A DNA stretch of 64,000 nt from an uncultured Saprospiraceae bacterium (lineage in GTDB: Bacteria > Bacteroidota > Bacteroidia > Chitinophagales > Saprospiraceae), in assembly GCA_937959275.1 (NCBI GenBank), contig CALGLU010000107.1:1-64000 (forward strand), read 5' to 3'. Each line of letters opens with the position of its first letter. The stretch's first letter is position 1. Of the stretch, positions 55,121 to 63,845 are shown piece by piece. The position numbers were made by a program, and so were the translations under genes. The notes beneath the pieces were generated by a model. That model saw only the letters and a list, made by a program, of their open reading frames with translations. It searched no databases and was not told where the DNA came from.

Positions 55121-56068
55121 ATGAAGCAATTCGATACAATACGCAACTTTGATAGTCTATACGAATTAATCATACATTTTGACAGCGAAGCAAAATGCGA
55201 AGAACACTTAGCAACTTTAAGATGGAACGGACAACCACAATGCCCTTCATGCGAATCTAAAAGAATTGGATTATTACAAGGCAAAAGAAAGCAGTACAAA
55301 TGCTATGGATGCAAAAGAAAGTTCAGTGTTAAAACAGGTTCAATTTTCCAAGATTCAAAGCTTCCATTGTTGAAATGGTTTGTAGCTATCTACTTATTCA
55401 CTTCACACAAAAGAGGCGTTAGCAGTCACCAAATGGCAAAGGACGTAAAGGTAAGTCAAAAGACTGCTTGGTTCATGCTTCATAGAATCAGAGTAATATT
55501 TGAGCAAGAAACACCAAGCTTTGACAAGCCTGTTGAGATTGACGAGACGTATGTTGGTGGTAAGGAAAAGAATAAGCACTCGAATAAAAGAACTGCAAAT
55601 TCTCAAGGTAGATCAACTAAAACAAAGACTCCTGTATTAGGTATAATTGAGCGTCACGGGAAAGTATTTGCTATTCCAGTAAAGAATACAAGCAGTGCAA
55701 CTTTAAAGCCTATAATCGAATCAGCAGTTGAAAAAGGAACTACGGTTTACACGGACGAGTGGGTTTCTTATGGTTCTTTAGATAAGATTTACGAACGCTA
55801 TGTAATTAAGCATTCAGCAGGTGAATATGTGAACGGTCACATTCACACGAACGGAATAGAAAACTTCTGGTCTCACTTCAAAAGAACTATTGTAGGCACT
55901 TACTTTCACATGTCTGACTGGCACTTAGACGCTTATGTAGATGAGTCTGCATTCAGATATAATCAAAGAAATTTAAGCGAAGGTTCACGATTCGACGTAA
56001 CTTTGGCTAACTCAAATAAAACATTAAGTTGGAATGAACTTGTCCAAAAAAGAAAGAATCGCGCTTGA
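55121..56068 (+). CDS. IS1595-family (ISXO2-like) transposase
   Basis: Starting at the ATG at 55121 (an open frame to 55073 adds 16 residues) gives 315 residues. The N-terminal zinc ribbon is CPSCES...CYGCKRKF; the DDE domain has PVEIDETYVGGKEKN, VYTDEWVSYGSLD and GIENFWSHFKR (D, D, E). The last block HMSDWHLDAYVDESAFRYNQR matches ISXO2-like proteins. It looks intact. I could not find convincing terminal inverted repeats adjacent to it, other than the 34-bp outer repeats. Confidence 0.9.
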   Translation: MKQFDTIRNFDSLYELIIHFDSEAKCEEHLATLRWNGQPQCPSCESKRIGLLQGKRKQYKCYGCKRKFSVKTGSIFQDSKLPLLKWFVAIYLFTSHKRGVSSHQMAKDVKVSQKTAWFMLHRIRVIFEQETPSFDKPVEIDETYVGGKEKNKHSNKRTANSQGRSTKTKTPVLGIIERHGKVFAIPVKNTSSATLKPIIESAVEKGTTVYTDEWVSYGSLDKIYERYVIKHSAGEYVNGHIHTNGIENFWSHFKRTIVGTYFHMSDWHLDAYVDESAFRYNQRNLSEGSRFDVTLANSNKTLSWNELVQKRKNRA

Positions 56069-56327
56069 AAAAAAGAGTGGTATTAGGATTCCAGAAAAGG
56101 ATGTCAGATTGGAAGGTGGTATCAACGACCATCTTCGAAAAGCCATAAACCACGAGCACGAAGTAAAGCCTCTCAAGCAGATTAAAAAAGAGCTAGGTAT
56201 AAAGGATGCCGACATAGCAACTATGTTTGGTTATGCGAATGCAAACAGCTTTAGGACTTCAAAGGCTAAGAAGAAAATGCAGACGGGTTTGGAGTTGTTT
56301 TATCATATGGTTACTCATAAAGAGTAA
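56034..56327 (+). CDS. HTH passenger protein overlapping the transposase
   Basis: The 97-residue ORF starts inside the last 35 bases of the transposase. Its C-terminal part (ELGIKDADIATMFGYANANS) looks like a helix-turn-helix of a type common in Bacteroidetes accessory elements. The overlap suggests translational coupling, so it may regulate transposition. No experimental role is known to me. Confidence 0.6.
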   Translation: MNLSKKERIALEKKSGIRIPEKDVRLEGGINDHLRKAINHEHEVKPLKQIKKELGIKDADIATMFGYANANSFRTSKAKKKMQTGLELFYHMVTHKE

Positions 56328-56422
56328 AACCCTACAAACTCACTACATAAAGCACTACAGATAACATATATATGAGTACTAATTGTAATGTTTATCAATT
56401 TACCATACATTTGTAAATGACA

Positions 56423-56460
56423 GAAGCCAAACACAATGTGTTTGGCTTCATAATTTTTTT
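56423..56460 (+). terminator. Terminator after the transposase-HTH pair
   Basis: GAAGCCAAACACA (56423-56435) pairs with TGTGTTTGGCTTC (56437-56449), followed by ATAATTTTTTT to 56460. It is 96 bases after the HTH stop. Confidence 0.85.
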
Positions 56461-56541
56461 AAACTGCCGATGTCTTTACACGGAGCGAGACTTCTGTGTC
56501 TCAATTTATGTTAGGACAAAGGTACATAATTTTATTTTAAC

Positions 56542-56663
56542 ATGACAGGTTCAACTGGTCAGAAATGCCAATTAAGTGGCATTTACAAGTGTAGGACACA
56601 TCCTACAAACACAATCCCTTTAGCAAAAGGGAATATTTTTCCACCATGTAGCCGTAATGGTGG
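56542..56663. other. String of four to five short hairpins
   Basis: Within 122 bases are AAATGCCA/TGGCATTT (56563-56570 with 56577-56584), TGTAGGA/TCCTACA (56590-56596 with 56601-56607), TCCCTTT/AAAGGGA (56615-56621 with 56626-56632) and CCACCAT/ATGGTGG (56641-56647 with 56657-56663). A weaker TGAC...GTCA stem lies at about 56543-56561. Each main stem is 7-8 bp and perfect. They lie between the terminator and the facing ORF. This looks like a structured RNA or DNA-recognition array. Confidence 0.65.
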
Positions 56664-56696
56664 TCATGGTACTACTTGGGTTTTGGTTCAGGAAGC

Positions 56697-57041
56697 TTAA
56701 CCATAATCTACACAAACCAATCTGCCTTTTAATAACCCAAATGAATCTCTTTTTATTTCAGATGGGACTTTGAAAGCACCACTATTGCAGAATTGCTGAC
56801 ATGAGACGAAATCAAATGTTTGCAGTTCTGCACATTTTGGCATAACCAAAACTATACCCATAGGGAGGTAAAATAGAATAGGGCATAATCTCTTATCATT
56901 GCAATATTTGAACCTAAATAATTCGTTGTGATTTGCCATCAAGCCATTAAGAAAGGAAGTGTAAGATTCAGGTGATGGAATTTTTATTGCATAATTCCAA
57001 ATTAAAAAAACTTTCCTGCTTGATCCGTTCTTAATAGTCAC
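56697..57041 (-). CDS. Small protein with a kinase-like phrase, function unknown
   Basis: The 114-residue ORF begins KNGSSRKVFLIWNYAIKIP (Lys in an AIKIP context reminiscent of a kinase strand) and ends DSFGLLKGRLVCVDYG. It reads like a small conserved protein I recall from mobile elements but cannot place; I do not claim a kinase. It is convergent with the transposase unit and lies just inside the right 34-bp repeat. Confidence 0.5.
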   Translation of the reverse strand: MTIKNGSSRKVFLIWNYAIKIPSPESYTSFLNGLMANHNELFRFKYCNDKRLCPILFYLPMGIVLVMPKCAELQTFDFVSCQQFCNSGAFKVPSEIKRDSFGLLKGRLVCVDYG

Positions 57042-57086
57042 AGCGCAAAGAAAAGATAATGATGAAAGTACTTTTTTGTGTTATTA

Positions 57087-57120
57087 CAGGTCTCACACGT
57101 TAGTCATTGCCTAAATTTAT
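57087..57120 (-). repeat. Right 34-bp inverted repeat
   Basis: This is the exact reverse complement of 53941-53974. It lies ten bases before the stop of the SEC-C gene that faces it. Confidence 0.9.
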
Positions 57121-57130
57121 TATCAGCCTA

Positions 57131-58708
57131 TCATTTATTCAGGCAACACTTTTTGTATTTTTTACCACTTCCACATGGGCATTTTTCATTTCGGCCTATT
57201 TTACGTTCAGCTATGATTGGTTTTAAAGGTGAATCAAATGTATCGCTAAAATCCATGTTCGAATAATTATTTTCTTCATTATATCCAGCCCATGTTGAAG
57301 TGATGTTCTTATATCGATCGAATATTGAGAGTATATCATTTCTATTGTCGAAATTGTCATGTAGAGCAATTGCATTCTTAACATCAATCCAAGTTCCACA
57401 TATTCCTTTAGAAACAATTCCTTTTTCAAATAACTGTTTAATTAGTGGTAGTAACTCATCTCCTTTTAAATCGATCACATTACAAATCAGTAAACCAATT
57501 AGATCACTATCGATTACATTGTCATCAGTGCTACTCTTAAGGAAAAACTTTATAATATCACCAAACCAATTTATGATTTCATTAAATCTTTCTGGATGAT
57601 GTAACGCGATTTGCTCTGCCATTTCAGGAATATTAATTCGGGCATATGTGTCAATTCCCGATCTAAAAATAAATTCCTTACACGCCTGTAAATTGGTTGC
57701 AGCTATTTTATATAATGGCTCCCATAGCATTCCAGTAATAAAATCACCCAAGTAAAGCTCAAAGTATTCTTCAGATTGACTCAAGACATCAAATATGGAA
57801 TCTAAGCTTTCAGAGGCTTGAAGTTCTCCTAAGATATAGATTGCATGAATTACAAAATTCATTGTTTCTTCATTCCATCCATTTTTATCCAACAATTTTT
57901 GGAAATGATCAAAACGTTTAATACTATCCTTAAGAATTAATTCAAGGTCTTGTAGAAGAGACTCTCTTGGAAGGGACAGGATAGTTTGTAACTTTTCTTT
58001 ATCAATGTAAAGGCCATTACTATACAGCTCTTTAATTTCTTGATGAACAAATATGGGTTCTTTACTGTCGCCATAAATTTTCTGAGGATTTGTGACCACG
58101 GATATTTTATTTTTTTGTTCTTCTTCATAACGCTTTTGACCTGCTTTCATTCTCGCTGTAAAAATATAATGAGATATCATTTCGGTATCAGGAGAATCAG
58201 GAGCAATTTGTTTCATTAAATCATAACGCCTTTCTGCTTTCTCAATATCTTCAATTGCAGTATAATAACGAATTGTACTCTTCAAGAACGATGTGACTTC
58301 ATTTAAATGAAATGTTTCACGATTCGGATAAAGACTTTTTAGTTCCATTTCATAACCAAGCACGTCAGGTATTTTGTTATACTCTTCTTTTAAGTAATAT
58401 TCATTTGCCAGATTCAGTTTGCCAAACAAATAATTTGGATGTTCGGCAATTATCCATTTATTGACATCATACATTTTTTGAGTCATGTTAAGCTGGCGAT
58501 AAAGCACAGATAAATAATTTTTCAATTGAGGGTTATTAGGATACTTTTCTATGGCAGAAAGTAGTTTTGGTATACTTGACTTTTTTCCTTCTAATGCCAT
58601 TTGATGATATCGTTCAAGTTTACGTGATAGATGAGGGGTAATGGCATTTTGATCGTCCAAAAATTGTGGATCAGTCGTTATCTTATAGCTTAATTTTATG
58701 GATGTCAT
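57131..58708 (-). CDS. TPR-type protein with C-terminal SEC-C motif
   Basis: The 525-residue protein has TPR-like helices over roughly residues 25-190 ([22 protein letters not shown]) and a larger helical middle. It ends in a SEC-C zinc motif, [20 protein letters not shown] is found in SecA and many uncharacterised proteins and binds zinc or a partner protein. No membrane segment or leader. The role is unknown, but such proteins are common in accessory regions. Confidence 0.82.
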   Translation of the reverse strand: MTSIKLSYKITTDPQFLDDQNAITPHLSRKLERYHQMALEGKKSSIPKLLSAIEKYPNNPQLKNYLSVLYRQLNMTQKMYDVNKWIIAEHPNYLFGKLNLANEYYLKEEYNKIPDVLGYEMELKSLYPNRETFHLNEVTSFLKSTIRYYTAIEDIEKAERRYDLMKQIAPDSPDTEMISHYIFTARMKAGQKRYEEEQKNKISVVTNPQKIYGDSKEPIFVHQEIKELYSNGLYIDKEKLQTILSLPRESLLQDLELILKDSIKRFDHFQKLLDKNGWNEETMNFVIHAIYILGELQASESLDSIFDVLSQSEEYFELYLGDFITGMLWEPLYKIAATNLQACKEFIFRSGIDTYARINIPEMAEQIALHHPERFNEIINWFGDIIKFFLKSSTDDNVIDSDLIGLLICNVIDLKGDELLPLIKQLFEKGIVSKGICGTWIDVKNAIALHDNFDNRNDILSIFDRYKNITSTWAGYNEENNYSNMDFSDTFDSPLKPIIAERKIGRNEKCPCGSGKKYKKCCLNK

Positions 58709-58814
58709 TTTAAAATTTCAGGATATTTAATTCTATGCTCATTTTTCAAATTACCGAAAACGGTTCTGCGATATGGAGCTGACGACCGAAGGAAGTCTGA
58801 CCTCCTCATCACTT

Positions 58815-59676
58815 GTGTTTGCCTAGCATGGGCAGCTACCCTGAAAGGTAGCTATATATTCTAGAGTGTGCAAATCCCCTTCGACTCCGCTCAGGGCAGG
58901 CCCTTGCATGCGAGTTTGACAACTCGAAGTGTTAGTAAGCTGCAAGGGCGTATAGGTGACCCATGGTCTGACGTCTGCCCGCCCGCTGGCGGGAAGCAGG
59001 ACTACAAAAGTCGGTTCTAACCCATCGACTTCTCTCAGGGCGGGCTAGGAATTTGATACTGAGGCCATTAGAGTTGGGTAAGCAAGAACGACCTGTGTAA
59101 AGCCCAAAGAATACCAACGGCTCTATTGGTAGATCAAGTAGATATCGACGAAAAGAATTTGCCCTTACCTGGAAGACTGAACGATTTCAGCATGAGTCGA
59201 GCGTAGCTCGAAGTGAAGGAACCGCGAAGCGGATGGGTAGCACTTTCTTGTGATCATTCTGAGAAGTCAGCCGAAGTCATAGTACCAAGAATGATAGAAT
59301 GGTTTTACAAAGTAAAAATCAATAGACTAAATGTCTATTGGTAATGAAAGAACCGAAAGATCACTTTCGGGTGAGCGCGCTAAACCATACCCCTTGAAGG
59401 TCTCACAACCCCGCTATAAATGCGGGGTAGGCATTGGGAAGGACTGAACGAGACCCGTTTTTAAATTCAATATGGAATCTTTGGATAGCCATTTTTTAAA
59501 CTAGAGACTACTCTCAAGTGGTGTAAAGAGCACTTGGGATTATGGGTACTCGAACCGCCTTACTGCCTGCCCGATAGTATCATCAGGGGCACTCGTACTT
59601 ATAGTTGTGTGCCTGTCGGACTCTGGTTGGAGAGGCGCATCCCATCAGCGACCGCTGGTGGGATCGTCTACTCGAT
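58815..59676 (+). mobile_element. Group II intron lacking its maturase ORF
   Basis: The plus-strand sequence starts GTGTTTGCCTAGCATGGGC (5' end; a second GTGTG occurs at 58866) and ends CTACTCGAT at 59676. GAAGTCAGCCGAAGTCATAGTA, the phrase found just before the ORF in many bacterial introns, is at 59265-59286, written here in two parts: GAAGTCAGCC and GAAGTCATAGTA. CTCGAACCGCC at about 59549 opens domain V, and CCCATCAGCG/CGCTGGTGGG is the domain VI hairpin just before the end. Only about 270 bases separate the pre-ORF phrase and domain V, leaving no room for a reverse transcriptase. Domain V seems expanded by about 50 bases and may be damaged. Boundaries are by recognition of motifs only. 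Confidence 0.7.
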
Positions 59677-59691
59677 TAGAGAGCGTTTCAT

Positions 59692-60240
59692 TTAATTTTC
59701 AATATAAACTCTTTTGGTGTATTTGTTGCTATTCCTTGTGAATACTGTATGGAACTCAAAACCGATAAAACCACTATATCTTTCATATGCCTCCAATTCT
59801 TGGGAACAACATTCACTTTTTTCAGGCATTTCAATTTTATTACTTTGTTTTTCCAATATACTAACAGAAATTTTATCGTTTAAGAGATGTGCTTGATATA
59901 ATTTTGTTTTCGTTTCTAAATTCATCCAACTACCACCGACTACTGCTTTGGACTGAATTGACTCAGTAATAAGAAATTTGTCTTCGTTTGATATGTCAAC
60001 CTCGGATATTAATTTATCGAATTGTATCTTTCGTACATAAAATAGATATTTGATTTCAGACTTAAAATGCGCTGTTTTATCCTTAGAATTGCAGCATAAC
60101 TCTAGTTCATTTATGCTTTTTACTTTCCAGTCAGTGAAGAATGCATCATTTACGAGCAAAGTTGCAGAATCATTGCAAGTACTTGATACAAGACAAACTA
60201 TAGATAGAAATAGAAGTAAATATTTTGATTGAGCAAGCAT
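59692..60240 (-). CDS. Secreted protein of unknown function
   Basis: The 182-residue protein has a signal segment (SKYLLLFLSIVCLVSSTC) that could be a lipoprotein signal. It carries a CC pair (LELCCNSK) and another (SECCSQELEAYERYS). No family recognised. It is the only gene between the intron and the long spacer to 60807. Confidence 0.65.
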   Translation of the reverse strand: MLAQSKYLLLFLSIVCLVSSTCNDSATLLVNDAFFTDWKVKSINELELCCNSKDKTAHFKSEIKYLFYVRKIQFDKLISEVDISNEDKFLITESIQSKAVVGGSWMNLETKTKLYQAHLLNDKISVSILEKQSNKIEMPEKSECCSQELEAYERYSGFIGFEFHTVFTRNSNKYTKRVYIEN

Positions 60241-60806
60241 TAAAAATTATGTGTTTTCATTTTGTGTATTAGTTCTATCGAAAATTATTATTTGAATCTC
60301 ACATAATTAGTTCTTTAAGCATAAGGTGCTGGGGATTTTGAATAATGCTCTTTAACGTATCCGGTGTACAAAGCGTATAGGTTTCCACCCAAACCTTTTT
60401 AAAGATACTAATAATTTCCAGTCACAAATCACAAAATCAATCTCCAATGACCCTATATGATCTGGTACACTTTGTTACATCATGGCTCCTGTAGTTTTGC
60501 AGATGCTGTCTTGGCTGGACGTTGTTCATGAGCGCTTGCAAACGCGAAGTCATTGTCAAGCAATAGCGCGGATTTTGTGCGCCGGCTTTTGCTAGGATGT
60601 AACACATCTATATACACACCCTAAACGTTTTTAACCGTTCCGATACGGCTATGCGCAGAGACATTACATGTATATCGCCTAAGCTTTTATGTTCATTAAC
60701 CGAGTTTAATGTTTTGTTTCATTGTTCTGCGCTGAAAGCAAGACATATTTAATCATTCACCTTGTAAGTGACAACACCAACAATGGCTTAAGAAACCTCC
60801 GCTTGT
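60241..60806. other. 566-base spacer with one long-range inverted repeat
   Basis: No gene is seen. TGTTACATC (60473-60481) and GATGTAACA (60596-60604) are perfect 9-bp inverted repeats 114 bases apart, enclosing GC-richer sequence with GCGCTTGC- and GCGCCGGC-like segments. The structure could be a recombination site remnant, but neither a conserved core nor an adjacent integrase is present. Confidence 0.45.
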
Positions 60807-62327
60807 CTACATCGGCAACAACCTAAACACCAATCCAGGCTCCTCTACACCAACATAAATATATCCGTCAGGTCCAACTTCCACGACACGTAGTCGGCCA
60901 ATATTCTCCAAAATCTTTTCGGTGTGTACGATTTTATTGCCTCTGACAACTGCCCTTTCCAAGTATTTAAATCTGAGCGATCCCGATAGTAGATTATTTT
61001 CCCAATTGGGATACTTATCTGATTTGACGAAAGTCATTCCACATGCTCCAATCGAAGGCAACCAATACATCACTGGCTGCTCCATGCCTTCCTTTTCTGT
61101 TTCTTCAGTGAAGATGGTACCGTTATAATTGATCCCATAGGAAATCACTGGCCAGCCGTAATTAATGCCTTTCTGTACGATATTAATTTCATCTCCACCA
61201 CGTGGGCCATGTTCATGTTCCCAGATAGATCCATCTACAGGATTCATAGCGAGACCTTGTGCATTACGGTTGCCATACGTATAAATTGACCCCATTGCTC
61301 CGGCTCGACCGACAAATGGATTGTCCTCAGGGATAGATCCATCATCATTGATTCTATGAATCTTACCGCAGTGATTGTCTAAAGCTTGAGGATTGTCATC
61401 TCGATTTCCGCGATCGCCAACTGATATAAACAAATACCCCTCTCGATCAAACTCAAGTCTGCACCCAAAATGAAACCGCTTTGTAGAATATGGTAGCGCC
61501 TCGAAGAGTTCTTCTTTATCAACAAGTGTATGGTTATTGAGTCGCGCTCTCATAACGGCGCTTGTCAACATTGTCTCATCGTCAACATGAGGTTTAGTAT
61601 ATGAGAAATATATCAATCCATTTTCTGCATAGTTTGGATGGAGCTCTAAATCCATCAGGCCACCCTGCCCAAATTCTTTGATTGTAGGTAAGCCCTTGAT
61701 TTGAATGAGTTCACCTTCGCTCGTTCGCTCATACAATTTACCATTACGATCACCGATTAATATATTGCCATTCTTTAGGAAAGTAATCCCCCAAGGTCTT
61801 TCCAGTCCAGAAGCGATCGTATCCAATTTTATGGTGAATTCTTCAGACGTAAATTGACCATCAACAATTTTCTTTTCATCAAAATTGTATTGATCGACAT
61901 TCAGGATGCCCTCCTTAATATAGATGACAAGCTCATTTATTTCTGAATCAGACAACGCTTCTCCATACGCCGGCATACCATCATCCTCATATCCAAACTT
62001 AATCGCTTTGAATAAGTCGGATTCACCTTGTCCATATTGCCATTTTCGATCGACAAAAGCATCCATCTTGGCTCCATGACAAGAAGCACAAAACTCAGCG
62101 TAATTATGCTCAGGAGAATTCATCGCTTCCGACATCACAGAAGAATCTTCATGCACTGCAACACCATCTTTTACATCTTCCATATGCTGCTTTGTGCTTT
62201 CAGTCGAAGATGCCTCAGCTTTTGTAGCAGAGCTATCAGTATCAGGAGTTGGGGATGTCACCACTGACCGATTACAGCAGATAAACACCATTGAGATTGC
62301 AAAAAGGTATATTGTACATTTTTTCAT
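60807..62327 (-). CDS. Cytochrome c fused to a glucose/sorbosone dehydrogenase-type propeller, lipoprotein
   Basis: The start at 62327 gives a lipoprotein signal (KKCTIYLFAISMVFICC) of a 506-residue protein; the open frame to 62405 adds 26 residues. A Thr/Ser/Glu-rich linker precedes a small cytochrome c domain with the heme motif CASCHG near residue 80 and a Met ligand in DDGMPAYGEAL. The C-terminal propeller has GDRNGKLYERTSEG, FGQGGLMDLELHPNY, GDRGNRDDNPQALDNHCGKI and HEHGPRGGDEINIV, typical of the PQQ GSDH-like family. It would oxidise a sugar outside the cell and pass electrons to its own heme. PQQ use is not proven by sequence. Confidence 0.9.
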   Translation of the reverse strand: MKKCTIYLFAISMVFICCNRSVVTSPTPDTDSSATKAEASSTESTKQHMEDVKDGVAVHEDSSVMSEAMNSPEHNYAEFCASCHGAKMDAFVDRKWQYGQGESDLFKAIKFGYEDDGMPAYGEALSDSEINELVIYIKEGILNVDQYNFDEKKIVDGQFTSEEFTIKLDTIASGLERPWGITFLKNGNILIGDRNGKLYERTSEGELIQIKGLPTIKEFGQGGLMDLELHPNYAENGLIYFSYTKPHVDDETMLTSAVMRARLNNHTLVDKEELFEALPYSTKRFHFGCRLEFDREGYLFISVGDRGNRDDNPQALDNHCGKIHRINDDGSIPEDNPFVGRAGAMGSIYTYGNRNAQGLAMNPVDGSIWEHEHGPRGGDEINIVQKGINYGWPVISYGINYNGTIFTEETEKEGMEQPVMYWLPSIGACGMTFVKSDKYPNWENNLLSGSLRFKYLERAVVRGNKIVHTEKILENIGRLRVVEVGPDGYIYVGVEEPGLVFRLLPM

Positions 62328-62403
62328 GCGTCTAAAATACAGATAATATAAAAACAAAGTATACCTAAACGAATCATTATCTTGTGAGAATAAAGTTAAG
62401 ATC

Positions 62404-62856
62404 ATGAAAATCAGATACCTATATTCAATGTTATGCTTGATCTGTGTTCTGGCATCAACAACGATAACTGCTCAAAAAGGCAGTAAGGACTTTAACAAAA
62501 TCAAATCACTGCTGCTTCAGCAACAGGACGATTGGAATCGTGGAGATATTGATGCTTTTATGACAGTCTATTGGAATTCAGACGACTTACAGTTTGGTGG
62601 TGCGACAGGTATAACCAAAGGTTGGACGAATACACTCAATGGATATAAAACACGATATCCAGACAAAGCTGCCATGGGAACATTGACATTTGACATTAAG
62701 GATATGACTAAACATAGTCGGAAAGTCGTAAGCTTGACAGGTAGCTGGGATTTAGCAAGGGCGTCTGGTGACATTGGAGGCCACTTCTTACTGATCTGGC
62801 GGAAAATTAAGGGTAAATGGATGATAGTTGTTGATCACACAAGTGCTCGCCCGTGA
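62404..62856 (+). CDS. Secreted SnoaL/DUF4440-like protein
   Basis: The 150-residue protein has a signal peptide (IRYLYSMLCLICVLASTTITAQ) and a cystatin-like NTF2 fold: LLQQQDDWNRGDIDAFMTVYW, LNGYKTRYPDKAAMGTLTF, FLLIWRKIKGKWMIVVDHTSA. DUF4440 proteins are often small enzymes or binding proteins without known ligand. It is divergent from the cytochrome-dehydrogenase gene; the 76-base spacer contains both promoters. Confidence 0.85.
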   Translation: MKIRYLYSMLCLICVLASTTITAQKGSKDFNKIKSLLLQQQDDWNRGDIDAFMTVYWNSDDLQFGGATGITKGWTNTLNGYKTRYPDKAAMGTLTFDIKDMTKHSRKVVSLTGSWDLARASGDIGGHFLLIWRKIKGKWMIVVDHTSARP

Positions 62857-62886
62857 TCCTCTTCTTTGGGCTTCTTAATCCAGTCT

Positions 62887-62973
62887 CTATGTAAAAACGA
62901 AAAACAGGATAATTAACAGAACAACGACTTCAGTAATCAACCAATAGGTCATTTTCTTTTTGAAATTAAACAT
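62887..62973 (-). CDS. 28-residue single-helix membrane peptide
   Basis: This short ORF starts at an ATG four bases after the DUF697-SHOCT stop. It encodes a basic head (FNFKKKMTYW) and one hydrophobic helix (LITEVVVLLIILFFVF). The arrangement and spacing suggest a real cotranscribed peptide. The peptide is too short to infer function. Confidence 0.5.
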   Translation of the reverse strand: MFNFKKKMTYWLITEVVVLLIILFFVFT

Positions 62974-62977
62974 GGGC

Positions 62978-63607
62978 TTACATTAAATTATCAATGACTT
63001 TTTGTTTCATAATTTGAAATTCTTCCTCTGTAATAATCCCGTCTTCTTTCAATTTTAATAGACCGTTTATTTGAGCTGCAGGATCTTTAACTTTTGGACC
63101 TTCTTTAGCTTCTTTAACAATTGTCTCTACTTCTTCTTGTTCCTTCTTTAGATCCTTCGCCATTTCTTTCCCTTTCTCAAACTTCTCGTTATAATATTTC
63201 TTCAGGCGATCTGGGTCGAAATCAAGAAATGTGCCACCAGTCTCAAAGTGGGTCTTGAAGACTTCTCCCAAAGCATAGGTAGATCCACCAGACAAAATCG
63301 CAAGGCTTAATCCTCCTAATACTGAGCCTACACCTGGAATGATTTTTATTGCTCGCGCACCTAATCTAGCTAGACCTGATCCTGTCAAGGCAGTGATGAT
63401 GGCTTTACCTTCTGTTTCTTTAAAATCAATCTCATACAGCTTGCACATCTGCCGAATCATATCCAATTGAATCGCACTAACGGCGAAGAAATCAGCAATT
63501 GGTACTGGAATGAATCCTGCGCCCATCGACCAAATCATATGATTTTTGATAATGGAATTTGCGCTTTGCTTTGTATCCGTATCTTTCTTTTTTGACATAA
63601 TGTCCAA
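62978..63607 (-). CDS. DUF697 membrane protein with C-terminal SHOCT domain
   Basis: The 209-residue protein has a DUF697 domain (MIWSMGAGFIPVPIADFFAV, ALTGSGLARLGARAIKIIPG) with two or three membrane helices. A coiled Lys/Glu linker follows, and then a SHOCT domain (INGLLKLKEDGIITEEEFQIMK). DUF697 occurs in predicted GTPase-linked membrane proteins; SHOCT is a small oligomerisation domain. Function is unknown. The next gene downstream is a 28-residue membrane peptide. Confidence 0.85.
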   Translation of the reverse strand: MDIMSKKKDTDTKQSANSIIKNHMIWSMGAGFIPVPIADFFAVSAIQLDMIRQMCKLYEIDFKETEGKAIITALTGSGLARLGARAIKIIPGVGSVLGGLSLAILSGGSTYALGEVFKTHFETGGTFLDFDPDRLKKYYNEKFEKGKEMAKDLKKEQEEVETIVKEAKEGPKVKDPAAQINGLLKLKEDGIITEEEFQIMKQKVIDNLM

Positions 63608-63845
63608 TTTAAGGTTAAAATAAAGATAACGCTAGTTTTAGTTTCTTTAAGCTTAAATTTTTCGATCAGCAGGCTGTATTTATAGATGAAAATTTTAAAA
63701 AACAACTATCCAATTTAGATAGTAGCTATTGTAAATGAGTACTCACTCAATTCCTGATATTCAATCAGATAGCTAAATTAAGTATGGATTACTGAATGGT
63801 AAATCAGATTTTCTTGGCCAGAAGATATCGAATAGGCTCACTAAT

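Larger units (their letters stand above)
53941..57120. mobile_element. 3.18-kb segment bounded by perfect 34-bp inverted repeats
   Basis: Bases 53941-53974 and 57087-57120 are exact reverse complements (34 bp, left copy beginning ATAAATTTAGGCAATGACT). The segment holds three minus-strand small genes, an IS1595-type transposase with an overlapping HTH gene on the plus strand, a hairpin array and another minus-strand ORF. I see no target duplication (left flank GCTTGGCT, right flank TATCAGCC). It could be a transposon, a composite, or an inverted-repeat switch. Confidence 0.6.

Noticed and set aside
58932-59117. A 61-residue minus-strand ORF in the intron region
   Set aside because: It falls within a group II intron ribozyme and has no protein-like pattern.
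53941-60806. Integron cassette array with attC sites
   Set aside because: The paired repeats at 53941 and 57087 are inverted, not direct. No sites fit the attC core pairs at both ends of successive genes, and no integron integrase is in the window. The 60473-60604 pair lacks GTTRRRY-type cores.
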